The notes below the pieces were generated by a model. It was given only the letters and a program-made list of their open reading frames with translations. It was not told the DNA's origin and searched no databases. The position numbers and the translations under genes are program-made. Below are positions 8,664-17,695 of a DNA stretch of 64,000 nucleotides, in pieces; positions within the stretch are counted from its first letter, which is position 1, and the number at the start of each line of letters is the position of its first letter. The stretch comes from Microbacter sp. GSS18 (lineage in GTDB: Bacteria > Actinomycetota > Actinomycetes > Actinomycetales > Microbacteriaceae), in contig CP119753.1 in NCBI GenBank assembly GCA_029319145.1, forward strand, positions 3,286,001 through 3,350,000. The letters run 5' to 3'.

Positions 8664-8723
8664 AGGTCCATTCTGGCGGATGCTTCCTGGGTGACGGCCG
8701 GAAGCGCCACGGATCGCGCATGC

Positions 8724-8729
8724 GACGAT
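8724..8729 (+). promoter_or_regulatory. Near-consensus -10 (GACGAT) for a leaderless start
   Basis: GACGAT, then seven bases, then the GTG at 8737. It differs from TANNNT at the first base only. Confidence 0.35.
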
Positions 8730-8736
8730 AGGGACT

Positions 8737-9882
8737 GTGCAGCTGTCGATCATCGTTCCGACCTTCAACGAGGCCCCGAACATCGCGGAGCTCGTCTCGC
8801 GCATCGGCGGCGCCGTGGCAGGTATCGAGGCCGAGATCGTCGTCGTCGACGACAGCACCGACGACACCCCAGCGGCCGTCCTCGAGGCGGCCGCGACCGC
8901 ACCGCTTCCGGTGCGGCTCGTCCACCGCGACAACCCCGCGGGCGGCCTCGGCGGAGCCGTGCTCGAGGGCTTCGTCGTCGCAGCCGCCGACGCCTGCATC
9001 GTGATGGACGGCGACCTCCAGCATCCGCCCGAGACCATCCCGGAGCTGTGGGAGCGCTTCGTGCGCGGCGACGTCGACATCGTCGTCGCGTCGAGATACG
9101 TCGGCGGCGGCACCTCCGGAGGCCTCGCCGACCGCACCCGCGTGCTGGTGTCGCGGGCGGCGACCGCGATCACCCGCGCGATGTTCCCGATCCGGCTGCG
9201 CGACGTGTCCGACCCGATGACGGGGTTCTTCCTCGTGGACCGGCGCACCGTCGACCAGGCCCTCCTGCAGCCGCGCGGGTTCAAGATCCTCCTCGAGATC
9301 CTCGCCCGGCGCTCGGTGCGCGTGGCCGAAGTGCCGTTCGATTTCGCGCCGCGTCATGCCGGGGACTCGAAGGCGAGCGTGCGCCAGGGCATACACTTCC
9401 TGACCCAGTTGACGGCTCTGCGCTTCGGCAAGATGTCCGTGTTCGCCCTGATCGGCGGGCTCGGCGCGATCGCGAACCTGGCGATCGTGTGGGCGCTGAC
9501 GCAGCTGGGCGTCGGCTACGTCTTCGCCGCCGTCGTCGGTGCCGAGGTGACCATCATCGGCAACTTCCTGCTGCTGGAGCGCTTCGTCTTCCACGACATG
9601 CGGGCGGCGGCCTCGGCGGGCTGGGTCAGATTCGGCAAGTCCTTCGCGTTCAACAACGTCGAGGCCCTGGTGCGCATCCCGATCATGGCCCTCCTCGTCG
9701 AGACGTGGCACATCTCGGCGGTGCTGGCGACCGGGATCACGCTGGCGGTCGCCTTCATCGTGCGCTTCGTGTTCCACTCCCTCGTGGTCTACGCGCCCCG
9801 TTCCCCCGGCGCCGCTGCGACGCCCGCCCGCCGCATCGTCGACGAGCTCGACGCCCAGGCGACGTCGCCCGGCGAGCTGTAG
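8737..9882 (+). CDS. Polyprenol-phosphate glycosyltransferase (DPM1-like GT2) fused to a GtrA domain
   Basis: A 381-residue two-domain protein. Residues 1-~230 form a GT2 catalytic domain: IIVPTFNEAPNI, acidic pair VVVDDSTDD, and metal-binding MDGDLQHPP, as in dolichol-phosphate mannose synthases. Residues ~235-355 are a four-helix GtrA-type membrane domain (FALIGGLGAIANL, later RFVFHSLVVY), thought to move or hold the lipid-linked sugar. The protein would make polyprenyl-phosphate hexose for protein or envelope glycosylation, perhaps feeding the GT-C protein at 5845. The GTG start follows GACGAT by seven bases, a near-consensus leaderless arrangement. Its last 94 bases overlap the 3' end of the convergent SDR gene. 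Confidence 0.9.
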   Translation: MQLSIIVPTFNEAPNIAELVSRIGGAVAGIEAEIVVVDDSTDDTPAAVLEAAATAPLPVRLVHRDNPAGGLGGAVLEGFVVAAADACIVMDGDLQHPPETIPELWERFVRGDVDIVVASRYVGGGTSGGLADRTRVLVSRAATAITRAMFPIRLRDVSDPMTGFFLVDRRTVDQALLQPRGFKILLEILARRSVRVAEVPFDFAPRHAGDSKASVRQGIHFLTQLTALRFGKMSVFALIGGLGAIANLAIVWALTQLGVGYVFAAVVGAEVTIIGNFLLLERFVFHDMRAAASAGWVRFGKSFAFNNVEALVRIPIMALLVETWHISAVLATGITLAVAFIVRFVFHSLVVYAPRSPGAAATPARRIVDELDAQATSPGEL

Positions 9883-10877
9883 TCGCCCTCTCGGTCGCCG
9901 TGCGCAGGCGCGGGCGGCCCGCCGGGGAAGCGTGCGCCGGTCAGCTCGCCCACGAGGTCCCATGCCCGCGATGCGTCGGCACGCCCCGTCAGCCGCCGGT
10001 AGAGGGGGCGCAGAGCGGGCGGTCCCGCGAGCTCGAGGAGACCGGACGGCGCCACGAAGTCGCCGGAGCGGACCCCCGGGCTCGTCGCGGCGTACAGCGC
10101 CGGGAGGGCGGCCTCGGCGGGACTCTGCAGGCCGACGCCGCGGTCGTAGAGGCCGCCCACGATGCGCGAGACCGCTGTCCGCCGCTCGCGCATCGACGCG
10201 GGCGCGATGTGCGTCATCGCCGTGCCGGGATGGCACAGCACCGACTCCACGCCCCACCCGAGATCCTCGCTGCGACGCCCGAGCTCGACGCCGAACAGGC
10301 CGAGGGCGACCTTCGAAGCCGCATAGGCACGAAGCGGCCGGTACCGTCGATCGAGGTTCGGATCGTCCCACGCGATCGCGCCGTATCGCGCCGCGAGGCT
10401 GCACTGCAGCACCACGCGCGCACCGCGGGCGCGCAGCAGCGGCAGGATGTCGGCGATCAGCAGAGCGTGGGACAGCATGTTCGTCTGCAGGTGCAGCTCG
10501 ATGCCGTCGACGCTCAGATGACGCACGGGGTCGTTCAGCAGGACGATGCCGGCATTGAGGACCACGATGTCGACCGCCGCACCCTCGGCGATCAGCTGCC
10601 GCCCCAGGGCGCGCGTCGATGCGAGCGACGACAGGTCGAGGGACCGCAGCGTCACCGAGCCCGCGCCCGCGTCCTCGCGTATCAGGTCGCGGGCGCGCAC
10701 GCCCTTCGCCTTCGAGCGCACCGGCATGACGACCTCGGCGCCGGCGCGCGCGAGCCCACGCGCGATCTCGACGCCGACGCCGTCGCTCGCACCGGTGACG
10801 AGGGCGCGGCGACCGGTCAGATCCCTCACATCGACGCTCCACCGCGGCGGGCGCGTCGTGGCTGCGGCATCCGGCAT
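9789..10877 (-). CDS. Short-chain dehydrogenase/reductase (SDR)
   Basis: A 362-residue NAD(P)-dependent oxidoreductase. The Rossmann motif is TGASDGVGVEIA. Then come NAG (VVLNAGIV), a catalytic serine region (LQCSLAARYG), and the YxxxK pair in YAASKVA. The long C-terminal part after the core resembles retinol-dehydrogenase-like or WW-domain-oxidoreductase-like SDRs. The ATG at 10877 is chosen because AGGAGG sits just upstream; a GTG 17 codons earlier lacks one. The low-complexity last ~30 residues overlap the convergent glycosyltransferase gene by 94 bases. The substrate is unknown. Confidence 0.85.
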   Translation of the reverse strand: MPDAAATTRPPRWSVDVRDLTGRRALVTGASDGVGVEIARGLARAGAEVVMPVRSKAKGVRARDLIREDAGAGSVTLRSLDLSSLASTRALGRQLIAEGAAVDIVVLNAGIVLLNDPVRHLSVDGIELHLQTNMLSHALLIADILPLLRARGARVVLQCSLAARYGAIAWDDPNLDRRYRPLRAYAASKVALGLFGVELGRRSEDLGWGVESVLCHPGTAMTHIAPASMRERRTAVSRIVGGLYDRGVGLQSPAEAALPALYAATSPGVRSGDFVAPSGLLELAGPPALRPLYRRLTGRADASRAWDLVGELTGARFPGGPPAPAHGDREGDYSSPGDVAWASSSSTMRRAGVAAAPGERGA

Positions 10878-10960
10878 GGTGCCTCCTGTCCGGGGTCGAT
10901 CCTCCACCAGCGCGCGGACGGGCGCCACCCCATGCGCTGAGACATCCGTCGCGTGCTGAG

Positions 10961-10966
10961 TACGCT
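10961..10966 (+). promoter_or_regulatory. -10 element TACGCT for a leaderless start (ACT-domain protein)
   Basis: TACGCT, six bases, then GTG at 10973. A weak TGAGAC lies 17 bases further upstream as a possible -35. Confidence 0.5.
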
Positions 10967-10972
10967 GGAGCA

Positions 10973-11488
10973 GTGACTTCTCTCGTCCTCACCGTCGTCG
11001 GCGACGATCGCGCCGGCCTTGTCGCCTCGGTCGCCGAGATCGTCGGAGCGCACGGCGGCAACTGGGAGCGCAGCCAGCTGGCTGAGCTCGCCGGCGCTTT
11101 CGCGGGCGTCATCGAGGTCTCGGTCGACGACGACCGCAGCGAGGAGCTGCGGTCGGCGCTCGCGGCGCTCGACGGACTGCTGGCCGTCAGCATCCACACC
11201 GGGGCCGACGCCGCAGCGGATGCCGACAGCGCGCGCCAGCTGACGTTCCACGTGCTCGGGAACGACCATCCCGGGATCGTGCGCGACATCTCGGCCGTGC
11301 TGCGCGACCACGACCTCAGCATCGAGAAGATGACCACCCGGACGCGCGAGGCCGCGATGTTCGGCGGACGGCTCTTCGAGGCCGACGTGATCGTGCGGGT
11401 GCCGGCATCCGTGGATCCCGCCGACGTGACCGCCGAGCTGGAGCACCTCGCGAACGAGATCCAGGTCGACGTCGCCGTCGCGGACTGA
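10973..11488 (+). CDS. Tandem ACT-domain protein, GcvR-like
   Basis: A 171-residue cytoplasmic protein made of two ACT domains. The first starts LVLTVVGDDRAGLVASVAE and the second LTFHVLGNDHPGIVRDISAV. Both have the Gly and Asp residues that commonly bind amino acids at ACT interfaces. The layout matches GcvR, the accessory repressor of glycine cleavage, and related actinobacterial ACT proteins. No gcv gene is nearby, so an amino-acid-sensing role is family knowledge and the target is unknown. The GTG start is supported by the leaderless -10 at 10961-10966. A short perfect palindrome after the stop (11493-11508) may end transcription before convergent pgi. Confidence 0.8.
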   Translation: MTSLVLTVVGDDRAGLVASVAEIVGAHGGNWERSQLAELAGAFAGVIEVSVDDDRSEELRSALAALDGLLAVSIHTGADAAADADSARQLTFHVLGNDHPGIVRDISAVLRDHDLSIEKMTTRTREAAMFGGRLFEADVIVRVPASVDPADVTAELEHLANEIQVDVAVAD

Positions 11489-11492
11489 CGGC

Positions 11493-11508
11493 GTCGCCGC
11501 GCGGCGAC
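11493..11508. terminator. Palindrome between convergent genes, possible terminator
   Basis: GTCGCCGC/GCGGCGAC, a perfect 16-base palindrome four bases after the ACT gene stop and 25 bases beyond the pgi stop. No U-tract follows. As a hairpin it would have little loop, so function is uncertain. Confidence 0.4.
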
Positions 11509-11532
11509 CCGTCGGCCGCCGCGCGCGAGGCG

Positions 11533-13212
<1,680 letters not shown>

Positions 13213-13218
13213 GCCTTC

Positions 13219-13224
13219 ACGCTA
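13219..13224 (-). promoter_or_regulatory. -10 element TAGCGT for a leaderless start (pgi)
   Basis: TAGCGT on the minus strand, then GAAGGC, then the GTG at 13212. Confidence 0.5.
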
Positions 13225-13299
13225 CTCCGCCGTCGCGCCCGGGTGGAGGCATGTGTCCCCCGAGGTGAAGCGATGTGACGCCGCGGGGCGGCCACGCGC

Positions 13300-14343
13300 T
13301 CAGCGCTGGCTGCGTGACCGACGCGAGGGTGGCGGTTCGGTCGCGGCCTGCTGCAGAAGAGCGGCGAAGTCGTCAGCCGCTGCGGCTTCGGATGCGGCGG
13401 GCTCGGGTGCTGGGGTGCGTGGCTGGGGTGCTGCGGTGCGCGGCTCGGGTGCTGTGGGGGCCGCTTCGGGCATGCGCCACGCGGCGGGCTCGCGTCGCTC
13501 CGGCTCGGCGGGCGGGGTCGCCGGTGCGACGACGCGCTCCGGGGCCGGCCGCGAGGGAGCCGGCGCCGCGGTCGCGCGCGGCGCGCTGGCGCGCTGGGCG
13601 CTCGTGACGTGCTCGAGCGCTTCGGCCAGCAGGAGGATCTCGGCGCCGCCGTCGTCGGTGCCGGCCGGGCCCGCGACGCCCTGGACGGCGACGGCGACGC
13701 ATGGTGCGCCGCACATGCGCGAGACCAGTCGCTCCAGGCGGTCCGCCGTGGCGTGGTCGAGGTCCGCGGCGACGATCAGGATCGCGTCGTAGAGTCCGCC
13801 GCCGGCGCCGAACGACGAGGCGATGCGCAGCGCGGTGGCGGCCATGTCCGATGCCGGTGTCGGATCGACTTCGACGGCGACGCGCTCCGGGGGAGCGCCC
13901 TCGTGCCGTCGGTAGATCGCATAGTCGAACACCTGGGCGGTCGACCACGAGCCGTCCCGCTCGATCGTCCACGGCGCCGACGGGTCGGCTGCGTTGAGCG
14001 CCGAAACCGTCTCGCCGAGCAGTGCGCGGGTGGCCCGGTGATGGGGCACGGTGGACGCGGCGCGCGGCGGCTGCATGCCCGCGGCCCGCGAGGACAGCAC
14101 CGTGTCGTCGAGCAGATCCCTCACGCGGCCGAACAGGCCGTCGAAGCGCGCCACGATGATGAGGGCCACTCCGGCGGCGAGGAGCGCCGCGGCACCGATG
14201 CCGCCTGTGCCGACCGCCGTCGCGATGATCGCGAGCAGGACGCCGACGGCGATGAGGGCCCAGCCGGTGAACTCGGGCACGGCCCGCCGCAGACGCACGC
14301 CGGATTCGGCGCCGTTCGATCTCGGGGTGGATCGGTCAGTCAT
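13300..14343 (-). CDS. Membrane-anchored protein of unknown function with Ala/Pro-rich tail
   Basis: A 347-residue protein I do not recognise. After a polar N-terminus there are two closely spaced hydrophobic segments (about residues 27-70). A soluble region follows (about 110-240) in which RHEGAPPERVAVEVDPTPASDMAATALRI and LYDAILIVAADLDHATADRLERLVSR suggest an alpha/beta fold. The last ~100 residues are repetitive Pro/Ala/Glu/Arg and probably disordered and cytoplasmic. The ATG at 14343 is preferred because GGAG lies seven bases upstream and a TAGGAT box sits at 14384-14389. A GTG at 14382 would be almost on top of that box. It lies between pgi and a 2H phosphoesterase gene, in the same direction. 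Confidence 0.65.
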   Translation of the reverse strand: MTDRSTPRSNGAESGVRLRRAVPEFTGWALIAVGVLLAIIATAVGTGGIGAAALLAAGVALIIVARFDGLFGRVRDLLDDTVLSSRAAGMQPPRAASTVPHHRATRALLGETVSALNAADPSAPWTIERDGSWSTAQVFDYAIYRRHEGAPPERVAVEVDPTPASDMAATALRIASSFGAGGGLYDAILIVAADLDHATADRLERLVSRMCGAPCVAVAVQGVAGPAGTDDGGAEILLLAEALEHVTSAQRASAPRATAAPAPSRPAPERVVAPATPPAEPERREPAAWRMPEAAPTAPEPRTAAPQPRTPAPEPAASEAAAADDFAALLQQAATEPPPSRRSRSQR

Positions 14344-14445
14344 CACCGCGCTCCGTGTCCTTCGGGTGGGGATTCGTCCCACGATCCTAAGCGTGCGGCT
14401 GTCCGGGAGCGAAGCGATGCCCGCAGGCCGGGAGCCGGGGGCCGG

Positions 14446-14973
14446 TCAGCGATCGCCGGCGGTGGCGAGCATCGTGACCGTGGCGGTGGCGGCGTCCCAC
14501 CGTCTCAGGCCGACCGCACGGGCAGGGATCGTCCCGCCGACGACGTCGAGGGCTGCGGGCAGGTCGGCGCTTCGAAGACGGCGGGCCAGCGTGACGTGCG
14601 GGGTCCATTCGCGGGGCCGCGTGTGGGCGGCGTCGTCTCCCGAGCCGACGATGCGGTGCAGGTCGTGATGGAAGGCGATCAGCTCCGGAGAGCAGATCAC
14701 CGAGCGGGCGAGGATGCGGCGCTGCTCCGTGCCGAAGACGAGCGGTGGCCCGAGGGTGGCGGGCAGGGGCAGGCGGTCCTCGAGCGCGTCGACCGGGAGG
14801 TCGGCGATCTGCGGGCGGACCATGAGGGTCACGTGCGGGCGGTTGCTCGGGGCGGTGTGGCCGGCCATGCTGGGCAGGCCGGCTGCGGCGAGGGCGTCCC
14901 ACTCGGCGCGGACGCGTTCTTCGGCGGAACTGTCGAGCAGAAGCTCGATGCTCACGATCGCGCGCGCGCCCAT
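14446..14973 (-). CDS. 2H phosphoesterase (LigT/ThpR 2'-5' RNA ligase-like)
   Basis: A 175-residue protein with the paired histidine motifs of the 2H superfamily: RPHVTLMV near residue 45 and TPHVTLARR near residue 125. Both fit HxT/S-x. Family members act on 2'-5' or cyclic phosphate bonds in RNA or nucleotides; the physiological substrate in actinobacteria is unclear. Two in-frame ATGs exist. The one at 14973 is chosen because CATGCT lies six bases upstream, the same box-to-start arrangement seen at pckG. It is followed 102 bases later by the unknown membrane protein. Confidence 0.8.
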   Translation of the reverse strand: MGARAIVSIELLLDSSAEERVRAEWDALAAAGLPSMAGHTAPSNRPHVTLMVRPQIADLPVDALEDRLPLPATLGPPLVFGTEQRRILARSVICSPELIAFHHDLHRIVGSGDDAAHTRPREWTPHVTLARRLRSADLPAALDVVGGTIPARAVGLRRWDAATATVTMLATAGDR

Positions 14974-15042
14974 GGCCCCAGCATGGCGCATGAGACCGGG
15001 CCCGATGGGCGGGGCGCCGCCGGGCGGCACCCCGCCGGACGA

Positions 15043-15831
15043 TCAGTACTTGGCCGACTGGCCGCCGTCGATCGGCACGACGGCGGCGTTGACGTAGGAC
15101 GCGTCGTCGGACAGGAGGAAGGCGACGACCGCCGCGATCTCCTGGCCTTCGCCGTACCGCTTGGTGGGGTTGGCCTGGATGAACTGCTCCGCGGCCTTGC
15201 GCGGGTTCTCGGCGTCGAGCTGCTTCATGGAGTTCTCGACCATGGGGGTCCAGATCGCGCCCGGGGCGATCGCGTTGACGCGCACGCCGTCCGCGCCGTA
15301 CTCGACGGCCGAGTTGCGGGTGAGCCCGACGACGCCGTGCTTGGCGGCGGCATAGCCGGACTGGTTGCCGACGCCGCGGATGCCGCCGACGCTCGCGGTG
15401 TTCACCACGGCGCCGCCGCCCTGCGTCCGCATGATGCCGAGGACCTTCTCGAGGCCGAGGAAGACGCCGCGCAGGTTGATGGCGACGACGCGGTCGAACT
15501 CGCTCGCGGTGAAGTCCTCCGTGAGGTTCTGCTTGCCCTCGATGCCGGCGTTGTTGAAGAAGCCGTCGATGCGGCCGAAGGCGGCCACGGTCTCGTCGAC
15601 GTAGCGCTGGACGTCGGCCTCCTGCGAGACATCGGCCGTCACGGTGATCAGCTCGGCGTCGGGCGCCGCTTCGCGAACGGCCTCCGCGGTGGCGGCGAGG
15701 CCCGCCTCGGACACGTCGACCAGGCTGAGCTTCGCGCCCTCGGATGCGAGCCGAACCGCGGTCGCGCGGCCGAGACCGGAGCCGCCGCCGGTGATGAGGA
15801 TGGTGCGGCCGTCGAATCGTGCGTCTGTCAT
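15043..15831 (-). CDS. Short-chain dehydrogenase/reductase, classical type
   Basis: A 262-residue classical SDR. It has TGGGSGLGRATA for cofactor binding, DVS for the adenine ring, NNAG, the Ser in NTASVGG, YAAAKHG for the catalytic Tyr/Lys, and APGAIWTPM after it. The acidic residue after the second strand (LVDVS) suggests NAD over NADP. The ATG at 15831 has GGAGG upstream. It is divergent from a dioxygenase/esterase pair across a 215-base region that carries an operator-like palindrome, so it is probably co-regulated with them, perhaps in handling phenolic or quinone compounds. It resembles cyclopentanol-dehydrogenase and 3-oxoacyl-reductase-like SDRs; the exact substrate is unknown. Confidence 0.88.
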   Translation of the reverse strand: MTDARFDGRTILITGGGSGLGRATAVRLASEGAKLSLVDVSEAGLAATAEAVREAAPDAELITVTADVSQEADVQRYVDETVAAFGRIDGFFNNAGIEGKQNLTEDFTASEFDRVVAINLRGVFLGLEKVLGIMRTQGGGAVVNTASVGGIRGVGNQSGYAAAKHGVVGLTRNSAVEYGADGVRVNAIAPGAIWTPMVENSMKQLDAENPRKAAEQFIQANPTKRYGEGQEIAAVVAFLLSDDASYVNAAVVPIDGGQSAKY

Positions 15832-15974
15832 GGGGAGCCTCCTGCGTGTTCTCGAGGGATCGGCTCGCGGGGTGTCCGCGGGTCGGACGGTCGTCCGATG
15901 TCGGACCGTCGAAAGCGGGGAACACCCATGCATCGGAATATATGCCGGTGAATACAAGTTTGACCGAGTGCATC

Positions 15975-16001
15975 AATTTTGGTTGCAGGTACAACTAAAT
16001 T
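15975..16001. promoter_or_regulatory. Operator-like palindrome between divergent SDR and dioxygenase genes
   Basis: The core arms GTTG and CAAC flank CAGGTA. The outer bases continue the symmetry (AATTTT on the left, TAAATT on the right) with two mismatches. It overlaps the candidate promoter of the dioxygenase gene and sits in an AT-richer patch, both common for MarR- or TetR-type operators. No regulator gene is adjacent. Confidence 0.55.
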
Positions 16002-16011
16002 GAGATACTCT
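15983..16011 (+). promoter_or_regulatory. Candidate sigma-70 promoter of the dioxygenase-esterase operon
   Basis: TTGCAG, 17-base spacer, TACTCT. The predicted start lies ~30 bases before the ATG at 16047. The palindrome at 15975-16001 covers the -35 and spacer. On the opposite strand, TTGATG and TATTCA 16 bases apart could serve the SDR. Confidence 0.5.
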
Positions 16012-16046
16012 CGAATCATCCGCAGACCAGAACGAGCAGGCCCGAC

Positions 16047-16970
16047 ATGACCACGACCACCGCGCCGACCGATGAGCGCATCCTCAACCCCGACACCGCC
16101 ATGGACGCCGTCAGCCTCCGCGTCGGCGACCTCGAGCTGATGTCGACCTACTACGGCGACGCCCTCGCACTGACTCCGATCGAGGAGCGCACGCGCGGGC
16201 GCGAGGTGCACCGCGTCCTCGGGCGGGGCGGCGTGCCCATGGTGCGCCTCATCCACACGCCGGGGCTGCCCGCCGTCGACCCGCGCGAGGCGGGGCTGTA
16301 CCACACGGCCTTCCTCTTCGACGATGCCGCGAGCCTGGCCGCGACCGTCTACCGCGCCGCGCAGGACGCGCGCACGCGGTTCACCGGCTCGAGCGACCAC
16401 CTCGTCAGCGAGGCGTTCTACTTCACCGACCCCGAGGGCAACGGCATCGAGCTGTACACCGACCGCCCGCGCGAGCAGTGGCAGCACGTCGGCGGCGAGC
16501 TGCAGATGGCCACGCTCTACCTCGACCCGAACGACTACCTGCGCCGCCACCTCACGCAGGAGGCGGTCGATGCCGGTCCCGCGCTCGCCGGTCGCGTCGG
16601 CCACGTCCATCTGCAGGTCGGCGACGTGCCCACGGCACGCGACTTCTACATCGACACCATCGGCTTCGAGACGACCGTCGGCAGCTACCCCGGCGCGCTG
16701 TTCGCCTCGGCGGGCGGCTACCACCACCACGTCGCGATGAACATCTGGAACAGCCGGGGAGCCGGCCCGCGTGCGTCGCGGCTCGGACTCGGCGACGTCG
16801 CTGTGACGGTTCCGGCCCGCGCCGACCTCGACGCGCTGGCCGCGCGTCTGCGCGGGAAGGGTCTCGAGTTCGGCGACGACGGCCGCTCGATCGTCACGCG
16901 CGACCCGTGGGGCACGCAGGTGACCGTGGCGCTGCCGGGCACCACGACCGACGAGCTGCTCGCCCGATGA
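16047..16970 (+). CDS. VOC-superfamily extradiol ring-cleavage dioxygenase (CatE/MhqO-like)
   Basis: A 307-residue protein with two vicinal-oxygen-chelate modules. The N-terminal half runs from VSLRVGDLELMSTYYGDAL to EGNGIELYTDRP; the C-terminal half starts GHVHLQVGDVPTARDFY. The expected metal ligands are in place: His in GHVHLQV, His in YHHHVAMNIW, and Glu in IELY-type ends. This matches Bacillus CatE/MhqO-like dioxygenases that open catechol or hydroquinone rings and protect against quinone stress. The following esterase overlaps by four bases, mirroring MhqO/MhqD partners. The start is the first in-frame ATG; no strong ribosome site is seen. Confidence 0.82.
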   Translation: MTTTTAPTDERILNPDTAMDAVSLRVGDLELMSTYYGDALALTPIEERTRGREVHRVLGRGGVPMVRLIHTPGLPAVDPREAGLYHTAFLFDDAASLAATVYRAAQDARTRFTGSSDHLVSEAFYFTDPEGNGIELYTDRPREQWQHVGGELQMATLYLDPNDYLRRHLTQEAVDAGPALAGRVGHVHLQVGDVPTARDFYIDTIGFETTVGSYPGALFASAGGYHHHVAMNIWNSRGAGPRASRLGLGDVAVTVPARADLDALAARLRGKGLEFGDDGRSIVTRDPWGTQVTVALPGTTTDELLAR

Positions 16971-17608
16971 TGATCTCGCGCGCGGCCGTCTCCTCCGGGA
17001 CGGCCGAAGCGGGCGCGCCCGCCGTGGCGCTGCTCCTGCACGGATACGGGTCGCACGAACGGGACCTCGTCGGCCTCGGGCCGCACTTCGGTCTGCCCTT
17101 CGCCTCGTTGCGCGCCCCGCTCGAGATGCCGGGCGGCGGCGCGGCGTGGTTCGCCATCACGACGCCCGGCAACCCCGACCCCGAGCTGGTCGCCGCGGCC
17201 ACGGAGGCCATCTGGAGGTGGGTCGAGGACAACCTCCCGGCTGATGCGCCACTCGTGCCGATCGGCTTCTCGCAGGGCGGGCTGATGGCCACCCAGCTGC
17301 TGCGGACGCGTCCCGAGCGCATCGCCGCGACGGTCGTGCTCGCGGGCTTCGTGCAGGCGGCGCCGCAGCCCGCCGACGAGGATCTGCGCCGGACGCGCCC
17401 TGCGGTCTTCTGGGGACGCGGTGATGCCGACGGCGTCATCCATCCCGCCGCCGTCTCGCGCACCGAGTCGTGGCTCGCAGAGCACGCGACCGCCGACGTG
17501 CGCCTCTATCCCGGCCTCGCGCACGGGATCAGCGCCGCGGAACTCGCCGACGCGTCCGCGCACGTGCAGGACCGCGTAGCCGCTCTCGCGGGCTCCTCCT
17601 CCTCCTAG
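16967..17608 (+). CDS. Alpha/beta hydrolase, carboxylesterase/phospholipase type (MhqD-like)
   Basis: A 213-residue hydrolase of the short carboxylesterase family. The oxyanion segment LLLHGYGSHERD is near residue 20. The nucleophile elbow is GFSQGG, the acid is in WGRGDADGVIHP, and the histidine in GLAHGIS. It lacks a signal peptide and should be cytoplasmic. The ATG overlaps the dioxygenase stop as ATGA. In Bacillus the analogous MhqD works alongside ring-cleaving dioxygenases in detoxifying quinones; that function is inferred here from context. Confidence 0.85.
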   Translation: MMISRAAVSSGTAEAGAPAVALLLHGYGSHERDLVGLGPHFGLPFASLRAPLEMPGGGAAWFAITTPGNPDPELVAAATEAIWRWVEDNLPADAPLVPIGFSQGGLMATQLLRTRPERIAATVVLAGFVQAAPQPADEDLRRTRPAVFWGRGDADGVIHPAAVSRTESWLAEHATADVRLYPGLAHGISAAELADASAHVQDRVAALAGSSSS

Positions 17609-17695
17609 GCGGAGGGCCGCCCGAACCCGCCCGACACGGAGGCCGCGCTCGATCGGGATCATCGGGTCCAGGCGCGCCCGCCGTGCGCAGGGCGC

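Noticed and set aside
7561..11337. A 1258-codon open frame on the minus strand
   Set aside because: It runs antisense or out of frame through several well-supported genes and is Arg/Pro/Gly-rich without any domain. Long spurious frames are expected at this GC content.
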